A DNA stretch of 5,630 nt from assembly GCA_017443165.1 (NCBI GenBank), contig JAFSOW010000092.1, positions 1-5,630 of the forward strand, written 5' to 3'. The notes beneath the pieces were generated by a model. That model did no database searches, was not told the origin of the DNA, and saw only the letters and a program-made list of their open reading frames with translations. A program made the position numbers and the translations under genes. The DNA is from Acidaminococcaceae bacterium. Its GTDB lineage: Bacteria; Bacillota; Negativicutes; Acidaminococcales; Acidaminococcaceae. Below are positions 1 through 4,194 of this stretch, one piece after another. The stretch's first letter is position 1. Each line of letters starts with the position of its first letter.

Positions 1-305
1 CCGGGAGTGATTTCTGCCAGTTTTTCCGCCAGCATTGCAGCCGGCTCATTGAACAGAACTTTACCGCACATGGGCATGTTATGCAGTTCACGCTCTACCG
101 CCTCCAACACTTTCGGATGCCTGTGTCCTACCGCAAACATGCCATAACCGCCCAGACAGTCAATAAACGACTTGCCTTCCGTATCGGTAATGGTCCAGCC
201 TTCCGCATGGGCTTCGATACTGGAAAGGCCCATAAAACGGAATAACCGGGTCGAGGACGGGTTGATATATTTCTCATATTTCTGCATTACTTCTTCTGGA
301 TTCAT
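1..305 (-). CDS. Class III PLP-dependent aminotransferase, 5' part only (cut by left window edge)
   Basis: About 101 N-terminal residues are visible; the rest lies beyond the left edge, including the expected PLP-binding lysine. The start of a class III (ornithine/acetylornithine/putrescine-type) aminotransferase is recognisable. There is a leading helix with YEKYINP near residues 10-16, then EGWTITDTEGKSFIDCLGGYG at about 35-55, the usual entry strand and glycine-rich turn, and VGHRHPKV at 59-66. Such enzymes move an amino group from an amine or amino acid to a keto acid in the cytoplasm. The substrate cannot be told from this fragment; the CLGGYG form recalls the putrescine/ornithine-type subgroup often named aspartate aminotransferase family. 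Two tandem ATG codons occur (308 and 305). The one at 305 is preferred because GGAGG at 315-311 then sits 5 nt upstream rather than 2. The gene begins about 70 nt after the membrane protein gene with no evident promoter or terminator between, so co-transcription is likely. Confidence 0.82.
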   Translation of the reverse strand, partial: MNPEEVMQKYEKYINPSSTRLFRFMGLSSIEAHAEGWTITDTEGKSFIDCLGGYGMFAVGHRHPKVLEAVERELHNMPMCGKVLFNEPAAMLAEKLAEITP

Positions 306-376
306 CATTTCCTCCAAACAGGCACATATAAATCTGTTGTCAGCCGTTATTACAGGCTTTCAGCTTTTACTTCCAC

Positions 377-1006
377 TCAATTCTCCACCTGATTTGTTTT
401 ATCCTTTTCATCTTCTGACCGCTTGGCTTCTTTGGGAATCTTCGGAATATCCCTGTCGCGATTGGTCAGGTTGCCGTGATGGAAAAAGTAAACTGTGTCA
501 GTTATGAATTTCCTTTCCGTGTCTTTCCCGGATTTTACTGCAATCCCAAGGTTCAGACGCCAGGCATCCATGCCGTTCCATTCAGATTCTTCTTCGTTAA
601 TAAAAACTACATCTGTATTCCGGAGGTGTTCCTGTACCCAGAGGGAAGCACCTTCCAGTTCTGTAGTAACGGGAACGCCGACGGCCACTTCCCTGTCAGT
701 CCAGAGAACATCAGCGCCGGAAATTTCCAGCTGGTCGTGATGCTGTTTGCGGCCCGTATCCCGCAGTTGCCAGTTCTCGCGTTTCAGGAGCAGCACATCG
801 TCTACAGTCTTGTGGGCCGTTTTCGATTCCTCGGTCAGGTCAAAAGACGTAACCGTTGTATCCGATAAGTCTTTCGGCTTTTCCTGTATGAGGGAGCCAT
901 AGAAAGCTCCAGCAGCTCCCGCCAGCAAAAACAATATTAAAATAAACATAATAAAGATTCCCAGTCCACCATTTTTTCTTTCCTGGGAATCCCCGTTATC
1001 CCGCAT
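377..1006 (-). CDS. Membrane-anchored protein of unknown function (209 aa)
   Basis: I do not recognise this protein. It has a short charged N-terminus, one strongly hydrophobic segment at about residues 14-38 (rich in I, L, F, A and G), and a hydrophilic region of about 170 residues ending in a charged tail (about 185-209, many K, E and D). No lipobox cysteine follows the hydrophobic segment, so it is more likely an uncleaved anchor with an extracytoplasmic C-terminal domain than a lipoprotein. The middle (about 75-180) has alternating strand-like stretches and a helix-like LWVQEHL segment, loosely like PsbP/DUF1795-type domains; that resemblance is weak and unproven. The ATG at 1006 has GAGG 7 nt upstream and begins 24 nt after the xerD stop, so it is probably co-transcribed with xerD. 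Antisense open frames over this stretch lack such support. That it is a real gene is fairly sure; its role is unknown. Confidence 0.8.
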   Translation of the reverse strand: MRDNGDSQERKNGGLGIFIMFILILFLLAGAAGAFYGSLIQEKPKDLSDTTVTSFDLTEESKTAHKTVDDVLLLKRENWQLRDTGRKQHHDQLEISGADVLWTDREVAVGVPVTTELEGASLWVQEHLRNTDVVFINEEESEWNGMDAWRLNLGIAVKSGKDTERKFITDTVYFFHHGNLTNRDRDIPKIPKEAKRSEDEKDKTNQVEN

Positions 1007-1030
1007 AGGCGTTCCTCATTTCCTGTATCA

Positions 1031-1918
1031 TTATTTGCGTGGGTGTGCTTTTTCATAAACCGCACGCAGCCGCTTATTCGTAAGATGTGTATATATCTGT
1101 GTAGTAGATATATCGGCGTGTCCCAGCATTTCCTGGACGCTTCTAAGGTCAGCCCCATTATCCAGCAGATGTGTGGCAAAAGAATGTCGAAGCACATGGG
1201 GGGAAATCGTTTTGGTTATCCCTGCCTGCCTGCCGTATTGCTTTATAATCTCCCAGACGCGCTGCCTAGTCAGCCCTTGTCCTCCCAAACCCAGAAACAA
1301 TGTTTCCGGATCTGTTTCATTCTCCATCAGGAACGTGCTTCTTGCTTCGCTTATATATCGCTGCAGGTATTCGGTTGCCACGCTGCCCAGAGGCACGATG
1401 CGTTCTTTGGAACCTTTGCCGAAAGCGATAACGTAACGCATGGAGAGATTAACGCTTGCCGTTTTCACAGTGACGAGTTCCGAGACCCGCATCCCCGTAG
1501 CATACAACATTTCCAGCATCGTCCGGTCCCGTAGGCCTTCCGCTGAAGAAAGGTCGGGTGCTTCCAGCAATGCCTTTACTTCTGCCTCCGTTAACACTTT
1601 CGGCAGATGCACTCCCTTGGTTCCAGCTTCCACTGCCTCCGCTGGGTCAGTCTGCAGGTAATTTTCCGTTATCATAAACCGGTAGAAGGCCTTTATGGCC
1701 GCCAGCTTCCGGGCTATGGTCGAAGCCGCTCTGCCCTGCAGTTTGAGTTTGGTGATGTAACTGATAATCTGGAAACGCTGCACTTCTGCCAGTTTGTCTT
1801 CGGAAACCGAAAGCGCCTTGCAGAATATCTTCAGATCCCGCTGATAGGAAAGCCGGGTATTCTCCGAAAGACCAAGCTCTACCTGGAGATACTCTATAAA
1901 TAACGCAAGATATTCCAC
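1031..1918 (-). CDS. xerD: Tyrosine recombinase XerD (GTG start, 295 aa)
   Basis: This is a tyrosine site-specific recombinase that, with a XerC partner, resolves chromosome dimers at dif near the terminus in the cytoplasm. The N-terminal SAM-like core-binding domain covers about residues 1-85 and the catalytic domain about 105-290. The full catalytic set is visible: Arg144 in ATGMRVSEL, Lys168 in FGKGSKER, His241 and Arg244 in HVLRHSFATH, His267 in LGHADIS, and the nucleophile Tyr276 in TTQIYTH. The C-terminus ends HPRK, as usual for XerC/XerD. XerD rather than XerC rests on overall likeness and is slightly less certain. An ATG at 1951 would add 11 residues but has no Shine-Dalgarno. The GTG at 1918 has AAGGAG 10 nt and AGGAG 4 nt upstream and gives the usual family length. 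The gene lies behind the hfq terminator, so its promoter should fall within the preceding 75 nt, but I see no strong one. Confidence 0.93.
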   Translation of the reverse strand: MEYLALFIEYLQVELGLSENTRLSYQRDLKIFCKALSVSEDKLAEVQRFQIISYITKLKLQGRAASTIARKLAAIKAFYRFMITENYLQTDPAEAVEAGTKGVHLPKVLTEAEVKALLEAPDLSSAEGLRDRTMLEMLYATGMRVSELVTVKTASVNLSMRYVIAFGKGSKERIVPLGSVATEYLQRYISEARSTFLMENETDPETLFLGLGGQGLTRQRVWEIIKQYGRQAGITKTISPHVLRHSFATHLLDNGADLRSVQEMLGHADISTTQIYTHLTNKRLRAVYEKAHPRK

Positions 1919-1922
1919 GGCG

Positions 1923-1934
1923 CTCCTGCTCCTT
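1923..1934 (-). promoter_or_regulatory. Ribosome-binding site deciding the xerD GTG start
   Basis: Read on the minus strand this is AAGGAGCAGGAG, two overlapping Shine-Dalgarno-like cores 10 nt and 4 nt before the GTG at 1918. The competing ATG at 1951 lies upstream of this site, so it cannot use it, and has no purine-rich stretch of its own. Confidence 0.7.
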
Positions 1935-1993
1935 CCCTGCAGAAATCCCATTGCAAAAGTCTGGATGACAATACAATATCACATTAAAGGCAC

Positions 1994-2023
1994 AAAAAAG
2001 AAAAACAACGCCTACGCGCTGTT
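1994..2023 (-). terminator. Intrinsic (Rho-independent) terminator after hfq
   Basis: On the minus strand AACAGCGC (2023-2016) pairs with GCGTTGTT (2011-2004) to form an 8-bp stem with one G·T wobble, closed by a GTAG tetraloop. A T tract interrupted by one C follows (2003-1994). It begins 19 nt after the hfq stop codon. Stem, tight loop and T tract together make a convincing intrinsic terminator that ends the hfq transcript and separates it from xerD. On the opposite strand the stem is not followed by a comparable T tract, so it looks one-directional. Confidence 0.85.
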
Positions 2024-2042
2024 CCTCTTTATCACAGCAAAA

Positions 2043-2306
2043 TTACTCTTTCTTTTCTGCCTTTTCCGGCTGCATGATGGTGATGTTACCGGCTGGGGAA
2101 ATCGTAGAAACCGCATGCTTGTACACCAGCTGCTGTTTTCCGTCATTCTCAATAATAACCGTAAAATTATCAAATCCGCGCACTAATCCCCGAATCTGGA
2201 AACCGTTTACCAGATAGATTACCACAGGCAGGCTTTCCTTGCGTACATGATTCAGAAAGCTGTCCTGCAGGTTCATCATATTTTTGTTGTTAGCTGTATT
2301 AGTCAT
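2043..2306 (-). CDS. hfq: RNA chaperone Hfq (87 aa)
   Basis: Hfq is a hexameric Sm-like ring that binds small RNAs and mRNAs in the cytoplasm and affects translation and RNA stability. The whole Sm fold is present. An N-terminal helix [13 protein letters not shown] (12-24) carries the conserved Gln14 and Asp15 of the proximal RNA face. The Sm1 region [21 protein letters not shown] (28-48) follows, and Sm2 has the diagnostic [10 protein letters not shown] (62-71) with Lys63 and His64. The rim motif is RKE, with fewer arginines than in E. coli. About 10 extra residues rich in N and T precede the helix, and the C-terminus is a short acidic/lysine tail. ATG 2306 has AAGGAG 9 nt upstream; the tandem ATGs at codons 10-11 have none, so the longer form is preferred. 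The gene follows miaA, a widespread arrangement, but here has a 132-nt spacer with a probable promoter and its own terminator. Confidence 0.97.
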   Translation of the reverse strand: MTNTANNKNMMNLQDSFLNHVRKESLPVVIYLVNGFQIRGLVRGFDNFTVIIENDGKQQLVYKHAVSTISPAGNITIMQPEKAEKKE

Positions 2307-2311
2307 GGTAT

Positions 2312-2404
2312 TTATCTCCTTATCTTCAGAATTTCGTTGGCGGTTCCGTAGACCAGTCCTTTACCGTCATACACAAACTGAATCAGTGGTCTCAAAAGTA
2401 TCAT
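2312..2404 (-). CDS. Possible small ORF / leader peptide ahead of hfq (30 codons plus stop)
   Basis: A short open frame in the miaA–hfq spacer runs from ATG 2404 to TAA at 2314-2312, just 5 nt before the hfq ATG. Its last sense codons contain the hfq AAGGAG, so translating it would carry ribosomes onto the hfq start. Its product includes [18 protein letters not shown], with codons much like those of the neighbouring genes. Against it: 30 open codons can easily occur by chance, the ATG has no Shine-Dalgarno, and it lies 3 nt after a TATAAT box and so slightly upstream of the expected transcription start. If real, it would be translated from read-through mRNA or from an internal TTG or GTG. I do not recognise the peptide. 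Confidence 0.25.
   Translation of the reverse strand: MILLRPLIQFVYDGKGLVYGTANEILKIRR
2377..2387. repeat. Short perfect palindrome in the hfq leader
   Basis: ACTGA-A-TCAGT is an inverted repeat with 5-bp arms and one central base. It lies about 13-23 nt downstream of the likely hfq transcription start and inside the possible small ORF. It could be part of an operator, but the arms are short and chance is a fair explanation. Confidence 0.2.
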
Positions 2405-2406
2405 AT

Positions 2407-2434
2407 ATTATAATTATGCGTCAGTTAGTAACTA
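2407..2434 (-). promoter_or_regulatory. Probable sigma-70-type promoter for hfq
   Basis: On the minus strand TATAAT (2412-2407) matches the -10 consensus fully and lies in an AT-rich patch directly after the miaA stop. The best spaced -35 is weak: TAGTTA (2434-2429) at 16 nt, matching TTGACA at three positions. The predicted transcription start is near 2400, giving a leader of about 95 nt before the hfq ATG. The site sits in the largest spacer of the window, where an internal promoter would be expected. The -35 match is poor, so an activator or read-through from miaA may contribute. Confidence 0.5.
2423..2433. repeat. Short perfect palindrome over the hfq -35 region
   Basis: AGTTA-G-TAACT is an inverted repeat with 5-bp arms and one central base. 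It overlaps the weak -35 element of the probable hfq promoter, a usual place for an operator. No known regulator site was recognised. Confidence 0.25.
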
Positions 2435-2438
2435 GATT

Positions 2439-3371
2439 TTACATCCTTTTGTCTTTTTTCTCAAGTATATCTGCCATATCTGTTACAATTTTTTCATAGT
2501 TCAGATTCCTGTTAACTGGAAACCAATGAATGTAAGGCATCTTTTTATACCAGGTAATCTGCCGTTTGGCAAAATGGCGGGTCCCTTTTTTTATATTGTC
2601 AACCGCTGTGGCAAAATCACATTGTCCTGTCAGATACTCCGCCATTTGCCGGTATCCCAGGCTTTTCATGGACAGGCAGTCAGAGGGGACACCTGTTTTA
2701 AGAAGAGTGCGAACTTCCTCTTCCAGGCCTCCCTCCAGCATCCGGTCAACGCGGAGATTGATCCGTTCATATAGGAAATCCCGTTCCATGGAAAGCCCGA
2801 AAACAACAGCATCGTATTTCAGTTCATTCTGCTTAACCTGGGAGACGCGGTCTCCGGACAATGCTGTTTCCAGCGCACGGACCACACGTCGGACGTCATT
2901 GGGATGCAGCCGTTCTGCAGCAACAGGATCTTCTTTTTTCAGCCAGTCAAACAGCGGACCGGTTCCCTGTTCCCGGGCATACGCTTCCAGCCTGTGACGC
3001 AATTCAGGATTTTCTTCCACGCTGCTGAAACGGTAATCTTCCAGCAGTGCCTTGATGTACAGGCCTGTACCTCCTACCAGGATGGGAAGATTTCCCCGAA
3101 GCGTAATCTGATGAATCAGTTCTGCGGCCTGCTGCTGAAAGTCCGCAACGCTGTAGGAGGCGTCAGGGGGCAGGATATTCACCAGATGATGCGGTACCAT
3201 GCGAAGCTCTTCTTCTGTCGGTTTTGCCGTTCCAATATTCATTTGGCGGTAAACCAGCATACTGTCGCCGGAAATAATCTCCCCGCGGAATCGCCTGGCC
3301 AGCGCGATTCCGCAATGGCTTTTGCCGGTTGCCGTCGGTCCCAGGATCACCACTACTTTTTCTCTTGGCAA
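2439..3371 (-). CDS. miaA: tRNA dimethylallyltransferase MiaA (TTG start, 310 aa)
   Basis: MiaA transfers the dimethylallyl group from DMAPP to N6 of A37 in tRNAs that read codons beginning with U, the first step to ms2i6A; it is cytoplasmic. The P-loop GPTATGKS is at residues 11-18. SGDSMLVYRQMNIGTAKP (34-51) holds the catalytic Asp36, and ILVGGTGLYIKALL (97-110) binds prenyl donor and tRNA. SLGYRQMAEYL (237-247) and HFAKRQITWYKK (266-277) complete the family signature. A longer frame opening at TTG 3440 would overlap the methyltransferase gene by 53 nt and add 23 residues before the first strand. TTG 3371 has AAGAGGA 8 nt upstream, leaves a 16-nt gap, and gives a length typical of MiaA, so it is preferred. 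No terminator follows, so read-through into hfq is likely. Confidence 0.95.
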   Translation of the reverse strand: MPREKVVVILGPTATGKSHCGIALARRFRGEIISGDSMLVYRQMNIGTAKPTEEELRMVPHHLVNILPPDASYSVADFQQQAAELIHQITLRGNLPILVGGTGLYIKALLEDYRFSSVEENPELRHRLEAYAREQGTGPLFDWLKKEDPVAAERLHPNDVRRVVRALETALSGDRVSQVKQNELKYDAVVFGLSMERDFLYERINLRVDRMLEGGLEEEVRTLLKTGVPSDCLSMKSLGYRQMAEYLTGQCDFATAVDNIKKGTRHFAKRQITWYKKMPYIHWFPVNRNLNYEKIVTDMADILEKKDKRM

Positions 3372-3379
3372 TGTCAGGT

Positions 3380-3386
3380 TCCTCTT
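3380..3386 (-). promoter_or_regulatory. Ribosome-binding site deciding the miaA TTG start
   Basis: On the minus strand AAGAGGA lies just after the methyltransferase stop codon and 8 nt before TTG 3371. It supports the downstream TTG as the miaA start over the TTG at 3440. Confidence 0.7.
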
Positions 3387-3387
3387 T

Positions 3388-4179
3388 TCACTGTCTCTTC
3401 CGTATTCCAAAACGGACGGCGCTGTATTTCGTTCCAACAAACTCTGTACAGCCGTATTCCTGTAATATTTCCACGCTGCGCTCTTTGATCACGATGCGGG
3501 GCGCTACCCGCAGCGCCAGTTCCACCGTCTCCGGTGATAGCGGCTCATGAAATGCCAGTGGACGCAGGGGCACCATCTCCGATGATTTCCTTACAGGCTG
3601 ACGGAACATGGGGTCGAAATAAACCGCATCAAAACTGTTTTCCGGCAGTGTCTTCAGATAGACGGACGCTTCCGCATGGATGATTTCAATGCGCCGCAGA
3701 TCCTGCAGCAGTTCCGGTAGTTTACTTTTATATAACATAATGCCCTGGCTGATAAGAAACCACAAAGGCAGCGATGCTTCCAGTCCGACAACCATGCCGG
3801 ATTCTCCAACCGCATGGGAAGCCAGCAGCGCATCCGCTGCAAGTCCGACCGTACAGTCCAATACACGCTGACCCGGGCGGATATCCATAGCTGTCAGGAA
3901 ATTATCTTTCTCGTGACGCTGCACGACCCGCTGCCAGCGCACTTTGCCCAGCCCCGGATGATATAGCAGCATGCCTTCCGGCGAGTAAAGCTGGGGACCG
4001 TTTTTGCCGGCAATCAGCAGCGTATCGAGTTGATGATCCGCCAGCATCGCATCCAGGGACCCGTTATCATAGCGTTTCACATACGGAATCTGCAGCTGCT
4101 GCGCCCAGGCTTTCGCCTGTTCTATCAGTTTCCTGTTATCATTTTTGTTGCTGGTTACCGCAAACCTGATTTTTTCCAA
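3388..4179 (-). CDS. RsmJ-like class I SAM-dependent methyltransferase (TTG start, 263 aa)
   Basis: The C-terminal two-thirds is a Rossmann-fold methyltransferase. Motif I is VLDCTVGLAADALLAS (106-121), the acidic end of strand 2 is VGLEAS (131-136), and the probable catalytic loop is VYFDPMFRQP (186-195), followed by KSSEMVPLRPLA. This loop and the SAM motif closely resemble E. coli RsmJ (16S rRNA m2G1516 methyltransferase, DUF548/PF04445), with its YLDPMF followed by a conserved KEM segment. An rRNA or other nucleic-acid substrate is therefore the best guess, not proven. The first 95 residues differ from RsmJ: a helix-rich start, then PYVKRYDNGSLDAML and LLYHPGLGKVRWQRV, a layout I associate with Bacillota homologues. 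The start is TTG 4179 with GGAG 6 nt upstream; the next Met is residue 45, inside conserved sequence. It begins 15 nt after mutL and ends 16 nt before miaA, so it is an operon member. Confidence 0.85.
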   Translation of the reverse strand: MEKIRFAVTSNKNDNRKLIEQAKAWAQQLQIPYVKRYDNGSLDAMLADHQLDTLLIAGKNGPQLYSPEGMLLYHPGLGKVRWQRVVQRHEKDNFLTAMDIRPGQRVLDCTVGLAADALLASHAVGESGMVVGLEASLPLWFLISQGIMLYKSKLPELLQDLRRIEIIHAEASVYLKTLPENSFDAVYFDPMFRQPVRKSSEMVPLRPLAFHEPLSPETVELALRVAPRIVIKERSVEILQEYGCTEFVGTKYSAVRFGIRKRQ

Positions 4180-4194
4180 AACAATCTCCGGTGT

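Noticed and set aside
316..376. Possible terminator or promoter between the membrane protein and aminotransferase genes
   Set aside because: Only a 4-bp AGCC/GGCT stem with a 9-nt loop and no T tract; a CTGACA -35-like word has no -10 at suitable spacing.
476..868. Plus-strand open frame (130 codons) opposite the unknown membrane protein gene
   Set aside because: The minus-strand gene has a membrane anchor, a good ribosome-binding site and operon spacing; the plus frame has none of these.
937..1197. Minus-strand open frame across the xerD end and the start of the next gene
   Set aside because: Out of frame with both real genes and contradicted by the intact XerD C-terminus.
1031..1918. xerD as a phage or integron integrase marking a mobile element
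   Set aside because: Length, core-like ending HPRK and housekeeping neighbours fit chromosomal XerD; no attachment repeats or cargo genes are seen.
1968..1995. xerD promoter candidate TTGTGC–16 nt–TATTGT on the minus strand
   Set aside because: The -35 matches at three positions and overlaps the terminator T tract, and the -10 matches at four; too weak to list as a feature.
2307..2438. Riboswitch or structured small RNA in the miaA–hfq spacer
   Set aside because: No known riboswitch core and only very short imperfect hairpins; the spacer is better described by promoter, leader and possible small ORF.
2904..3488. Long plus-strand open frame (194 codons) opposite miaA
   Set aside because: Lies wholly antisense to miaA and the end of the methyltransferase, has no recognisable domain, and is explained by the codon pattern of the real genes.
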